Source of the DNA: Pyxicephalus adspersus
Taxonomy: Eukaryota; Chordata; Amphibia; Anura; Pyxicephalidae
DNA length: 64,000 bases
Reading direction: 5' to 3'
Assembly (NCBI RefSeq): GCF_032062135.1
Contig: NC_092859.1
Coordinates: 156,071,902-156,135,901 of the forward strand
The notes under the pieces were generated by a model. That model did not search any database. It saw only the letters and a program-made list of their open reading frames with translations, and had not been told where the DNA came from. Shown piece by piece: positions 10,266 through 22,058 of the stretch (within the stretch, counting starts at the first letter, position 1; each line of letters starts with the position of its first letter). The position numbers and the translations under genes are program-made.

Positions 10266-12966
10266 TTGCACAATGACGCTGTTTTGATATACTAAATCTT
10301 AATCTCAGTTCTACAGCAGTTTCCAAGGAAGTTCAGGCAAATACACAATATTAGGGTATAATATGTATATCTTTACTAAAAGTGTAAACAATTATACAGA
10401 ACAGGTATGAACATGGATTATCAGGAACTATGGATTATCTGTGGCCCAAGAAGGCAAGTCACAAACTCCATGCAGCTTGGTGGACCAGTCCTTTTGTGAA
10501 ATCAAATTTAACCAAACTCCAACTAATTTCATGTTAGCTATAAAATCATAAAAATTTCAATAGCACCACAAAACGCATGTCCTTGTGCATACACAGAATT
10601 ATGAGCATGCTCATTTCACTAGTCTGCATGATCTTTGTTCATTTTTAAACCTACGTATGCATGCATTAATTTAATTTACCCAAACTGTGCTTAATTTTTC
10701 TTTGCATTATAATGTATTATATGATTATGTGCGTTCATTGATGCTTCTCAAACACCGCTCATTGGATACTCCTTTTCCATTGCTTTGATGCATTAATGTA
10801 TCAGTATTCCATCCATTTTCATATTATTACTGGAATATTTTAAAAATGAATCATGTTAATTCCATATTACAAAACACATCAGAGTTCAGAGCGTTTCCTC
10901 TTAAACCTGCATCCTGGCCAGCAACATCTCAGTTCATTTCATCCAGAATAATTTGTTTCCCCAGGTTAACTGCACAGGCTGTTGGTTCACCATGGGAGGG
11001 CAGAAGGACAAAGACAATTGTACAATTTAATGAAAATCAACCAAAAACAGACAGATTTCCTCTGTATTTTAACAGCACAGCCATCCAGGCTCCATAGGGT
11101 TAGAACAGCTTGGCAGTAGTAACGGAGCTGAGTGTTTTATGACTGCGCATTCCCACAAGGTGAATTAAGTTTAGGATTAAAAAGATGTCGTTAATCAGAA
11201 TTTACAATCCAAGCCACCTGAAAACCTTCAGTGATATATTTTTTTTCCTCCCACATTCCACTGTCTTTTTGATCGCCCTTTCATTAGCAGTCCTGGCAGC
11301 TGTGACATTGGTTTAATCCAGCAGATGAATAAATTAAAGGTATAATCTATGATGGATTTTCTTCTATAGGCAGTCACGGGGGGCTTTTGGATAGCTTGAT
11401 TTTCAATGCCCCTTGGCATGCATTTAGTGTAACATGGAAGATTTCATTCTGCTAAATAATATACAGAGAAAAGGTTAGTTATATCATTGTTTAGATGATT
11501 ATTTTAAGCATAAATGGCAGAAATGTGTTCCCAATGGAATAATGAAATCATGGTTGAGTGTTCTTGGTCACTGTAGAAAAAGGGAATATTTGATGCCAAA
11601 TTATTGGATATTTGGCATCATCTACCTCAATTGTCCTTGGAAAGGAGGATAATTGGACTGGATAAGGCTGTAAATAATTGTTGTGCTGTAGATTTATGGC
11701 TCTAAATTTGGGATCCAGGCCCGGAGTGTCCTGGAAGGAATGGGTGGGCCAGGCAGTCCATCCCTTTTATTCATGCTTCATTGACTTTATTGGGATTTGA
11801 GTTTGGCTACTGATCAACCCTAACAATGGCATCATGTAGCTTCTCCCAGTGGCAGCCCAATAGAGAATGACTGGCAGCAGTGAGTGTTACCAGTACTATC
11901 CGCTGCTGCCAGCTCTCACATGAGCACATGCTGGTTCTTTAAAAATTAGCACTGTGGTGCAAGTGACTGGGCAGCAAAATGCAAGCCACCGAGAGCCCAT
12001 TAGGATCGCTCAATCAAAAACCAGGTCTGAATTTACCTTACTTAACAGCAGTGGTAAAAAGCAAGTCTCTAGTTCTGCCAAGTAGCACCATGCTATGTGG
12101 TACAGTTGGATATACATAAACACAAATCTTTGGCAGGTATATGGACACCATAAAGATATTTTACCACTAGTGGTGTTTAGCTGTTGTTCTGGATCTGTCA
12201 GAAAGTTATTGCATGAATGTTAACCAGTAATTCCAAAGTTTTGCAAATGGTTATAATTATTATAACTGAAAGGTTGTGTTTTTTAAATGCAAATAACTAT
12301 TAACTGTTCCACCCTGCAAAAGCTTATATGTGCACATGAATGGTTTATTCACATATCAGGGGTAAAAGCCTGGAAATAAACAGCTAATGTGTAATTTGCA
12401 TAGTATCCTCTTTCATAATTTTTATCTGAAAGGGCCATGATTTTGGTGTCCTTGGAATCTCAAATACAAATAAACAGTGTTTTATTTTTTATATATTTTT
12501 TTTACCTTTTTACCTTTATAGAAGATTTACCTTAAAGGTCTTAATACAAAGAGATTTGAAATCACTTTATTTCACAGGATTAACCTCTTATTGACAAATG
12601 CCTGCATTGCAACAGATTAAATCAAAGCAAGTAAAGTGATTTCCAGCTAGGGATGGTACAAAGCATTTTAAAATCACCTGTGCAGTTTAGTACAGAGACA
12701 TTTTTATAAATCTAGGCTCCCGTGTAACTTTTTCATCTGATAGATACTTCATCATGTCTGCTTGATAAATGAACACTGTGTCAATTACATAAACCTGCGG
12801 ACATCAAAATAAAAAGGAAATCAGTTGGCCAGGTAAAATCATCCAACCAATGAAACCACTGAAAATACCTTTCTAGGGGTACTGAATTGATATGAGGAAT
12901 ACATGATGTTTTGGCTGAGCAGATTTGGTTGTATAAACCAAGAAGCCACATTCTACCAATGCTCTA
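10266..12966. other. Unassigned non-coding DNA
   Basis: About 2.7 kb without a recognised gene. Small features are TGCATGCAT-rich sequence near 10650, a short hairpin at about 11593-11618 (ATGCCAAATT...ATTTGGCAT) and a T-run near 12480-12500. Open frames up to 83 codons have no motif. Confidence 0.55.
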
Positions 12967-13299
12967 ATTGCGATACTCCTCCTCTCACAGTGAGTCATGC
13001 GGCTTGCATTTATGAATGAATGCAGCCGCTGGCTGCCCGTTCATTCATGAGCATCCAGCGAGACTCACACTGTGTTCCTGGATAGAGAAACTCTGTCCAG
13101 GAACACATACTACAGGGCTGCAACATCAACCAGGGGAGCGGAGCTGATAGCTCCCCTCCCCCGATTGGTCTTGCAGGTCCCAAATATTCAGTCTCGCTGG
13201 CCAAATTTACAAAGACCATTCTCTCCTACATGTTTGATAAGTGAGAATGGCCCAATTCACCGCAAGACCGAGTTAAATAAATTCACTCGCTCATCCCTA
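12967..13299. mobile_element. hAT-type palindromic MITE, copy C, 5' truncated
   Basis: The interior matches copy B (CTCCTCCTCTCA, GAGACTCACACTGTGTTCCTGG, GATTGGTCTTGCAGGTCC), and it ends with CTCGCTCATCCCTA, the family end. The left terminal repeat is absent, so the copy is truncated or rearranged at about 12967 and no target duplication can be read. Overlapping open frames on both strands (13010-13335) are explained by the palindromic interior. Confidence 0.8.
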
Positions 13300-16059
13300 C
13301 AAGCTAACAGTCAGGGGTGGCCGAGGATCAGGTGAATTCAGGACCAAGCCAAACTCAGTAACCAATGAAGCAGCAAGTGGGACACAAAGGACAAATGACG
13401 CATGCATAGGATTACAGGAGGCTTTGGTGTTAAGGTGCACAAGTCAGGTAAAAAACCCAAGAGCGCTGAAAGCACAAAATAAATTTGAGTCACATGAATC
13501 AGCAACAAAGGAGCTCTGCACTAGCAAACTGAAGCATTTCTCAAATGTCAAGTGGCACATTGCTCCATCTTTAAGTTTAGCAGACAATCCAAAGATTAGC
13601 CTCCTTGTTGGTTACAGCATCAAATGTCAAAACCTGGAAATTCAGATGGCTGTAGGAGAGGACAAAACTGGCACTGGATTAGCAGACAGAGCTGCCATTA
13701 GAAATTTCTGGGCCCCATACTAGCTACACTTCCTGTTCCCGTTTCCCCATGTTTAAAAGTTCCATCCTTCCTAAAATGTAATTTTCTTTTTATCCGGTCC
13801 TGGTACAGAAATATCCCTTGTTCCCCCATATTAGAGGGACTTTAGGTGTGAGAAATGCCATGCTCATCTAATGTAAAAACTATACATAAAAACAAAGTCT
13901 GATTGCCACTTTTTTATAACTTCAAATAAGCAATGTTGGCTAGTTGTGTTTTCATTTTTTATACTGCCAGGAGAGAAATCTCTTTCACTACAATGGGATG
14001 ATAAGGTGTTGCAGGCACATAGCTATGAGTGTTGTCACCAGTCAATCAGTTTATGGCGGCACCCATTCCTGCCCACTATTTTCAAGATTGATAACTCTGC
14101 CCCTGCTGCTGAAACCCTCCCCCTGTAAGCTGCAGTTCATGGGAGAGGGAGTAAGTGAAACACAAATGAAGGATCCAAAGGAAGTTTCTGTTTACTTTAT
14201 AAGGCTTGTACATGACATAGTAAACTAGATTTGATTATTGGTATACTGTCATAAAGGAACTTTAAGTTGTACTTTAAATATTACTTCTTCCCTCTCTTAT
14301 CTTGCATGAAAAAGAACTACACTTGGTTTGTTCTCATTCACAGACTGCTGATTTAGCACTTGCTTTGTATAGAAGAAAGGGAAATCCTCCCCACACAGAA
14401 TGTAAGGTGTCTCAGCACAATTTACTTGCACACTATGCACTGCAGATTTACAGCTCAGTGCTCATTAGATTTACAGCTTATTGCTTATGAGAACAATTTG
14501 CTTTTACCATCCATCTGGCAAGCAAATATGACTTAGTGTCCCCCATGCTAGCCAGGCGGCCGGGATGCAGAGTGGAAATGGACAGACCAGCACGAAGCAT
14601 GGCAGCTCCATTCAATCACCGGTGCAGTAAAGAGATTGAAGAGGGCACAACACGGAGACTAATACGATACTTGCAGGCATAAATCACATCAAGATCACTT
14701 TTTTATTTTGAGATGTATTATCCCTGACAATACAAACTCAAGAAAAGTGAATCTCCTTTCCTACAGGGAAGCCATAGGAATCTTAAAGGAAACTGGGGAT
14801 AATTGGCATATGGGAGCTCTGGTATCCTTATCAATGTTGGACTACCTGGTGAGTCAATTATCCAGATAAAGAATGCAGGACAGTTCAGACTTGTTCCAAA
14901 CCAAATAAGTAAAATAACGAAGAGGATGACAGTCCATACTGCAATTTTACTGCGAACAATAGTAGTTTAGTGTGTTGATTTATTAAAGTATTCCAGGCTA
15001 GGCAAAGCGAAATATTCCCTTGCAGTGGATACTTCACTTTATATAGCAAATTGGTTGAAGCTTTGCCGACATCAGCCATTTAATCATGTGCAAAAACTCT
15101 GTATTTTAATTTTCTTTTATTTCTTTTTAGGGGAATACCTCTTTCCAGCATCTCTGTCCTCTCAGGTTGAGTTCAAAGTGTATCGTAAACATAAACATTT
15201 CATAAAGTGTGAAAAAGTTAGGACCTGTGTCAGGTTTTTTTTACCAATGTCGGCATTTTCACTAGAGAGATTCACCCCTAGTTAAAACATTAAACTAGTT
15301 ACAGTACTGTTAAACACAAGATGAAAAACCTTTAACGAGGATGTTAAGAGATGCTTTTCGGGCCAAGAATCCCAGGCAATGTCCCACCTCAGGAGAGCAC
15401 GCTTGGCCGAATCTCTCTGGCCGTGACGCTCCCTGCAGCAGAGAGGCCATAAGGACATAGCAGCCCATGGCAGCATGGGATTGCTCAGGAACCATTCTGC
15501 TAATCAGCTGCAGCACAGCTCCAAATCCCCTTCAGCTGTGCAGTCTCAGTGCAAAAAAATGGGAAAACACAGCTAAAGGGAAACAAGGATGCTGCAAGCC
15601 GCAGAGCACTAATTCCTAGAAACTTCTCCACTGCTGCAACCCCTCCTGCCAAAAAGAATAGGCCAAGCATGCTCTACTGCGGTGTGATTGTTGGCCCAAA
15701 GAGCGTCTCCAACAGAGGACACTTGTTTGGCTAACAACTTGAGCCAATGGAAACATTATCTTGTGTGACCATATTGTGCAAAATTGCTGAGCATACAGCA
15801 CATTTGGTCCAGAACTCCTAGAGTTTTCATATTGGTTCTGTCCTTTTATTGGAGTTTACAACAAAAAGATCAGATATCAGGCAAGTTCACCAAATTCCTA
15901 GTTTTAGCAGCCTTATTTAATCTATCTCCAGGCTATGATTGTCTTCTGTAGCACATCCCCAGTATTCAACAAATAATGATTTCCCAATCTTTAACAACTA
16001 TTTTTAAAGTTTCTAACCATTTTTTGTATTTCCAGCATATTTACAGCTTTCTGTATCAT
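13300..16059. other. Unassigned non-coding DNA
   Basis: About 2.8 kb with no recognised gene. The first 400 bases have phrases such as CACAAGTCAGGTAAAAAAC typical of unclassified dispersed repeats in this window. Open frames of 60-99 codons overlap on several frames and have no domain. Confidence 0.55.
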
Positions 16060-16250
16060 TTATTATTAAAATTATTATTATTACTATTACACAGTATTTA
16101 TATAGCTTATCATCATATTACACAGCGCTGTACAAAGTCCATAGTCATGTCACTAGCTGCCCCTCAAAGGAGCTCACAATCTAATGTCCCCCCCATAGTC
16201 ATATGTCATTTATATAGTCTAAGGTCAATTTAGGGGAAGCCATTTATCCG
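16060..16250 (-). repeat. tRNA-derived SINE, 3' half
   Basis: On the minus strand this ends in the tail AGCGCTGTGTAATATGATG...TATATAAATACTGTGTAATA(ATA)n. It matches the 3' half of the fuller copy at 23711, including the CATGACTATGGACTTTGTAC stretch. The tRNA-like head is missing, as expected for 5' truncation during reverse transcription. Confidence 0.85.
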
Positions 16251-16464
16251 TACATTAATGTTAATATGTATGGCTCTTTGGTGATGTTGAGGCCCACTAT
16301 ATCATGGAGGTTGACCACCATTGATCCAAAACATAAAACTAGCAAATGCCAATTTAACACTTGATATAACAATATTATCATACTGTGATATATATTTTAG
16401 CAGTACTCTCTCCAGCTATTCATCAGCGGTCTTCAGCGATTTATGAACGTTTCACAATACATTT
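16251..16464. other. Spacer between two SINE pieces
   Basis: No gene or repeat recognised. The two SINE pieces on either side are in opposite orientation. Confidence 0.6.
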
Positions 16465-16770
16465 GCCTTTGTAGCGCTAGGTCCCTGGTTCAAATCTCAT
16501 CCAGGACACTATCTGCATGGAATTTGCAGGTTCTTCCCGTTTCTGCGTGGGTTTCCTCCGGTTTCCTCCCACATCCCAAAAACATGCAGTGAGGTTAATT
16601 GGCTTCACCCCAAAATTGGCCTTAGACTGTAGAAATGACATATGATTATGGTTGGGAAATTAGATTGTGAGCGCCTTTGAGGGATAGTTAGTGACACGAC
16701 TATGGACATTGTACAGCGCTGTGTAATATGTTGGCGCTATATAAATACTGTGTAATAATAATAATAATAT
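16465..16770 (+). repeat. tRNA-derived SINE, nearly full length
   Basis: Begins inside the tRNA-like head (GCCTTTGTAGCGCTAGG, then a B-box-like CTGGTTCAAATCTC). It continues through CTGCGTGGGTTTCCTCCGG and GATTGTGAGCGCC to the tail GCGCTATATAAATACTG and (TAA)n. RNA polymerase III promoter boxes of tRNA type and a LINE-like tail are the known design of such SINEs. The A-box part is missing. The tail runs directly into a foldback MITE at 16771. Confidence 0.85.
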
Positions 16771-16942
16771 TACTGGGGAAGATAGACTTTCATGGGAGAA
16801 CCTGGGTGATACAGCAAACTTATAATTAATCTTGTCCAGGATTGTAAATATTTGCCAAATAATAGCAATCCATTCCCAATTTGCTGGATCACTCAGGTTC
16901 CCCTATGTTAATCTATTTTCTCCTAACTTGGAGAGCTTTAAT
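16771..16942. mobile_element. Foldback MITE (CCTGATTTATTAAAGC family), left end missing
   Basis: The interior GATAGACTTTCATGGGAGAACC...GGTTCCCCTATGTTAATCTA is an inverted pair. The right end TTGGAGAGCTTTAAT matches other copies (38703, 38004, 25610). The left terminal part is replaced by the tail of the adjacent SINE, so the SINE landed in or beside the MITE. Confidence 0.65.
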
Positions 16943-18808
16943 CAATTGAATTTATTCCGCCAAGTTGCACCAGTATGGTCCATATATAGTATAAAAGGTT
17001 CCAAAGGGTGCTTTTGATCCTGCAAAGTTTGCACAGCTGGAACATTAGCCCCAGCTTCACTCTCTTATATTTGTGAAAAGTCCTATCGTACTGTATATGC
17101 ACAGAGTCTGTATATTGTATCTCCCTGTTCAGATATCATGATGGTAATGTTTGCTGGATTACACAGATGTAATGACTTCCTGCTATGTTCTTATAAAGAC
17201 AGTAGAACGGTTAGCAGCTTCTGTCAAGCTTAGTTATATCATCATAATGCATAATGTTCCTAATACCAAGAACAATACTTGCAGAGAAAGCTTTTAGCTT
17301 GAATCATATTATAATAAATTGTACTGTACGCTACGTCTACATTAATTGTCCTCAATCCTAAGGTAACATTGTTTCAGATTAATGTAACATGAGCTCATGT
17401 TTGCACTTAAAGTGTTTGAAAGATGTATCTGCCATTGTTCGGAGGATTAAACGTGCCATCCTATTAAACGTGCCATCCTAATGCAGTATCTGTCAAAATG
17501 GGGAATTGTTCTGTTTCTGTACTTTGCTGCTCATTAATACGGCTTCTCCAAGCTGAGAATGGACACCATCTTCATTTAATGGAGCTATTTCTCAAATAAA
17601 AAAAAAGAAATATGCATTGGACTTACTTGCCAGTAATTAGAGGAATGATAGCTAATATAAAGAAGGTCTGTTTAATGTACAGTAATGTACCATTATCATT
17701 CCTAGAGTGTAAGTTTCATTGCAAGTCTATATTCTTTTTTATACTCTTTTTTAAGAATAGGTCATAGCTGAGAGTAAAGGGCAAGGCAGATTACAAATAC
17801 GCAGAATTCTTTTTCTTGGTAACACATACTAATTAAAGTTTGAAAAAAATGACATGTTAATTTGATGTCACTGTACCAACACTTGTACTAGGCTCATTGT
17901 GTCAAGGCAGTCAAAGACAGTCTTTATTCATAAATCTAGAGTGACCAAAATGACCTTAGTTTGTTATTTACACTCTATGAAAAAAAGCATAAACATATTC
18001 TGAACAAGCTGTGAACATACCATAAGCAAAACCTTACTCACCTCTGTAGCTTCAGCAACTGTGGAGTAATTCATTCTTAATTCAGTTTTTAAAACCACCT
18101 ACCATCCACAACCCACAGCACTGCTTAAGTCCTTCACCACCAGTATGTTTTTTTAAACAATGTTCGAAAAAACTCCAGCCAGTGCAGTAATGTTGTGGTA
18201 GCTTTCTTCTCTCCTGGTAGTGGGGCAGTATAAGGAGCTTGTAGGGCTTCCTTTCAGCTTTACTTAATCCTGGATTATTAGAAGCCACAAAAAATGTGCA
18301 AAATACCATGATTTTTATTCCAGGACTCCTGGTGCGGGACCAAGAACGTGGCCATCGCAAACCTGGAGAGTAGAGAGAGTGGCTTTTACTTAAAATATCC
18401 AAACTGAAATTATTGATTGAAATACTTTTACCCTTACAGTGTACAGGGACATTTTTAGGCAATTGTGTTCTTCATATCTTGAAGAAGTTTGTAATACGGG
18501 AAAGGACTTTTATCTGTCAATAAAAGCATGGCCCCTGAAGTTTAGTGCACTGGAACTCGGCTTGCAGGAAGCCCTAAACTGAACCCAACTAAACCCTAAT
18601 AATAAGCTGGGCTATCCTATGAGCATGTATCCACAAGCTTTATGTGCTTACAAACTTTTACCCATACAGTGTATCTAAAACAGGAAACACAGTTAAAAAG
18701 TAAAATAGCAAATCTATTTGTGCAGGAATATGGTACCTACATCCAGCAATGCCTTAACCAGCAGCTCTCATTCATCTTGGCTTTTATCTATATTGTATAC
18801 CACAAATA
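16943..18808. other. Unassigned non-coding DNA
   Basis: No gene recognised. The 126-codon minus-strand frame at 18082-18462 is the longest here but shows no convincing domain. Interior stretches such as 17290-17420 carry no obvious repeat. Confidence 0.5.
17446..17479. repeat. Exact 17-bp tandem duplication
   Basis: ATTAAACGTGCCATCCT occurs twice head to tail with no mismatch, which suggests a recent slippage or repair event. Confidence 0.95.
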
Positions 18809-18945
18809 GGCTAGGTACACACGTGCAATACTTATTGTTGGAAACTGAATGATTAACGATAGATATACGAATATTCACAATTATTTTGAACAATCTTAGT
18901 TTTACAGCACGTACAGAATACTGCACTATACGATCGTTCACAGGC
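18809..18945 (+). repeat. Dispersed repeat starting GGCTAGGTACACACGTGC
   Basis: Aligns with the reverse complement of 9180-9366, including GTACACACGTGCAAT, ATTGTTG and the GTACAGAAT / CACTATACGATCGTT phrases. Likely the same MITE-like family in opposite orientation. Only the left end is clear. Confidence 0.6.
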
Positions 18946-19099
18946 TCCACTGTAAAATCCCAATGGGCTAGTCTGACTCATTGCACTCCAGTAAATCAGA
19001 CAGAAAATAAATTGAGTCACTGCACTCCGGGCTTTTGCAACTTTTCTTTACTGTAGAGGGTAGATATTCATTTTCAGCTTCTGATTATTGAATGTCATT

Positions 19100-19170
19100 A
19101 ATTTAGAGAAGCTCTCAACATAGAGAAAGCCCTGGAATTATGTTCAGGTCTTCAGGGAACCCCTACTATA
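19100..19170 (+). repeat. Dispersed repeat R, left part (host of nested insertions)
   Basis: Ends TTCAGGGAACCCCTACTATA. It continues at 20833 as AAATAATATGTACACAGCTC after removal of the mariner. The uninterrupted form is seen at 28150 (CAGTGAACCCCTTCTATAAA, then TATTATATCCACAGCTCACA), which proves that these two parts once joined. Confidence 0.85.
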
Positions 19171-19300
19171 CGAGGGTGAGTCAATGTAAAGTTGCCACCA
19201 AAAAATGCCACCAGTAATAAAGAGCCCGAATATTCCATAACTACTGCACATTCCCTGCTGAGTACTTTTGACCACAACCAATGCTTCTGCTGATGTAACA

Positions 19301-20753
19301 ATGTTATTAATTGTAACAAAATGTAACAAAATTGTTAAGGAAGCAGTGCAATTTTTACATGGTAAAGGTGGTAATCCATCTGAAATTCATCGACACATAT
19401 TCAAGGTGTACGGTAAAGGCTGTATGTGTAAGGCTCAGGTGTACAACTAGGTGAAAAAAATTTAAAAAAGGCGTCACTTCGGTACGTGATGCAGACCAGC
19501 CTGAGCAGGGAAAGACTGAAGCAGTGGATAACCAATTCGATAAAACCGCCGTATGACAATAGACGAAATAGCATTGGAAGTGTCCATTAGTCATGGTTCT
19601 GTGTCTACCATCATTCATAAGGTGTTGTCGTATCAAAAAGTGTGCGCCAAATGGGTGCCAACAGGTTTAACACCAGAAAAGGAACAGCCAGGTGTGGATT
19701 CATGTCAGGAAAAATTGCAGCATTATGAGGAGGAAGGTAAGTCATTTCTGAATTCAATTTTCATCATTTCACACCAAAATTTTCAACAATGAGTGTCATC
19801 ATTTGTGATCACCGCTACCCAGGAAATTACGTGTGCAACCTTCCGCTGGAAAATTGATGCTGACCGTGTTTTTGTGCCAATAAAAGAGTTCTTGCCGAGC
19901 ACTACATGCCGAGGGGTAATACAGTTACTAGTGCAAGTTACTGTGACTTACTAGAGACCCATGTGAAGTCTGCTATTCGATCCAAATGGTCAGGACTCCT
20001 GTCAATAGGTGTTCTGTTGCTAAAAGACAACCTCCAGCCACATACTGCACAAAACTCTGTGGCTTGTCTGGAGAAACTAAAGTTTGAAGTGTTGACTAGC
20101 AATGAGCGGGAATACCTCCGACATTCACACCAAAATTTCCTCGAACTTCTGATGGACCCATCGGAAGATCGAGGAAATCATTACAGGTGAAGTACCGCAG
20201 CTGCATTCATGAATGCAGCTGTGGGAATCCTCTTGTGTACAATCCCCGGGAAATGAGGGAAAGCCCTCATTTAACCTCTAGTGCCCGGGGATCGTGCACA
20301 GGAAGATTTCCACGGCTGCATTCATCAATGCAGCCCCAGTATTCCTCCTGTCAGTGAGAGTACTGCGGCTGTGCTCATCAATGAATGCAGCCCTGGGAAT
20401 CTTCACAGGATGATTCTCATGGCTGCATTTATTCATGATGAGCACAGCCGCAGGACTCCTGTAGAGAGAATAGAGGACTCCTATAGAGAATCTCTACAGC
20501 TGTACAGCTCTACAGCAAAATTTTAAAATTTTGCTGGCTCATCCCTAGTGTTGACACATCCTCCTTACGCTCCAGATTAGGTGCCATGTGATTTTCACCA
20601 TTTAGGACCACTAAAAAACATCTGGCTGGTCGTTGATTTAAGAATGAAGTAAAAAAAGCAGTGCACGAGTGGTTGCGTAGAATCCAGGCACTTCTATTCA
20701 GATGGCGCAGGTGCATTGAGAATTCTGGGGATTACATTATAAAATGGCATTAA
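19301..20753 (+). pseudogene. Mariner transposase, broken by stops, frameshifts and a MITE insertion
   Basis: Encoded the cut-and-paste transposase of the surrounding element. Recognisable blocks in order: HGKGGNPSEIHRHIFKVYG (N-terminal helix-turn-helix, about 19360-19410); MTIDEIALEVSISHGSVSTI (second HTH, from 19553); KVCAKWVPTGLTPE just before the catalytic core; EHYMPRGNTVTSASYCDLL (from about 19890); LLKDNLQPHTA, the second catalytic Asp block, at about 20020; and, after the MITE, THPPYAPD then a stop and CDFHHLGPLK. The usual W(V/I)PxxLT and HDNARPHTA signatures of the family are clear. The first-Asp block (TGDE) is not legible. Several stops, frameshifts and the inserted MITE make it inactive. 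The ATG at 19301 is the likely start by position only. Confidence 0.88.
20097..20547. mobile_element. hAT-type palindromic MITE, copy D (451 bp), inside the mariner
   Basis: Starts TAGCAATGAGCGGGAATACC and ends TGGCTCATCCCTA. It is flanked on both sides by a perfect 8-bp duplication GTGTTGAC (20089-20096 and 20548-20555). The target is the transposase codons between EVLT and HPPY, so removing the MITE and one octamer restores the reading path there. The interior contains a perfect 24-bp palindrome at 20198-20221 and repeated GCTGCATTCAT modules. It is younger than the mariner it sits in. Confidence 0.95.
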
Positions 20754-20832
20754 CAGGCATGGCATTTGTTAAGGTTTGTTTTATTTTCTAATAAATCCCA
20801 TTTTATAACTTGACTAGCTTGACTTATCCTCA

Positions 20833-21295
20833 TAAATAATATGTACACAGCTCATAACAGTAAATCAGTATGGTAGTCAGTGGGAAGAATGTCACCCTTA
20901 CTGATGGCCAAAAAAATCATTAGTGTCACGTGAACTTACCTCGGAGGCAAAAATTGATCTTTACTCAGGAATCCTTGGCAACTTCTGCAGGAACCCTGGT
21001 TAAGAAACTCTGTTCTAGAGTATGGTTAACCCAGCTCCAGTAACTGAACTGGTGATGGTGATTACATACTTGTCTATCCTAAATGTACACATTCATTGGA
21101 TTTGCACTGTACTATAATAGAAAATTAGACATGATCAGTAGACTATTAGACCTTTAAATGATCATTATTAAAGATTGTGCTTCTAAGTGTTTTATTCTTG
21201 TATATTGTACATATATATTGATTATTACTCAAGGAATCTCTAGCAATCTCTGGAGAAACCCTGTCTGAGGAACACTGATTTAGGGTTCAAGAGAA
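20833..21295 (+). repeat. Dispersed repeat R, right part
   Basis: Continues repeat R after the mariner: ACACAGCTCATAACAG, GGGAAGAATGTCACCC, TTACTGATGGCCAAAAAAAT. Matches 28160-28330 in the same orientation and 51188-51440 in reverse (GGTTAACCCAGCTC, GAACTGGTGATGGTGA). The class is unknown. The right boundary is approximate. Confidence 0.75.
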
Positions 21296-21916
21296 CCTTA
21301 ACTTCAGTTACTAAATTATAATTCTCTTTTACAAACTGCATCTGCCAACTTACTATTACAATAAATTCAGCTTTCTCAAGATAGTGGCCAGAAATTGCAA
21401 TACATTGTGGAATCCCTAGACATCATTCCACTTTTACATTGGACGAATGGTTCGGAAGACAGTTTGTAAAAGCTATTTAACAAGGCAGCCAGTTATGGCA
21501 GTTTTTTTATTGGGTGATTTATATGTTTTTGAAAACTAATACTAACCATTCATTTTAATGCCCGCAGAGAATTTCTGTTTGTACAAATATTCTGAACAGT
21601 TTATTCGCACGCGGTGTCTATGTGCATTTCTCTTTATTCATGAACCATTAGCTATAAGTACTAATTTAGTTCAGGGTTAAAAAAAAATACATTTTCAATT
21701 TATTGCACACTAACACACTGTATTGTGACTTTTATGGTTGAGTGCTAAAATTAGCAAAGAGCAGCGAAAAGAAATAGAAGATGTTTCAGTGATAACATTG
21801 ACTGATTCATAGAAGGCAAGCTCCAAAAATAAAACTATAATGTTCAAAGTGCTGAAGCTCACCAGGGTGCAATTCTTCATAGGGCAACATCAAACATTTA
21901 CTTTATTTATAAAAAT
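21296..21916. other. Unassigned non-coding DNA
   Basis: No gene or repeat family recognised between repeat R and the Tc1 element. Confidence 0.55.
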
Positions 21917-22058
21917 ATATAGAATGTTGTGCAAAGGTTTTAGGCAGGTGTGGGAAATGCTTCAAACTAAGAATTCTTTCACACATAGAAATAATAATAG
22001 TTTATTTCTATCAATTAACAATGCAATATGAATGAATAGAAGAGAAATGTAAATCAAA

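Larger units (their letters stand above)
19171..20832 (+). mobile_element. Mariner element, interrupted by a hAT MITE
   Basis: Left end CGAGGGTGAGTCAATGTAAA and right end GACTTATCCTCA are inverted terminal repeats (reverse complement TGAGGATAAGTC). Both are flanked by TA (19169-19170 and 20833-20834), the invariant mariner target. Without the 451-bp MITE and its 8-bp duplication it would be about 1.2 kb, a normal mariner size. It carries a decayed transposase in the plus orientation. It lies inside dispersed repeat R. Confidence 0.92.

Noticed and set aside
13010..13335. Overlapping frames on both strands containing VFLDRE / FLYPGTQ-like residues.
   Set aside because: They lie inside the palindromic interior of hAT MITE copy C, which explains open frames on both strands.
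18082..18462. A 126-codon minus-strand open frame, one of the longest in the window.
   Set aside because: No motif, no start context, low-complexity Lys and Ser stretches; probably chance.
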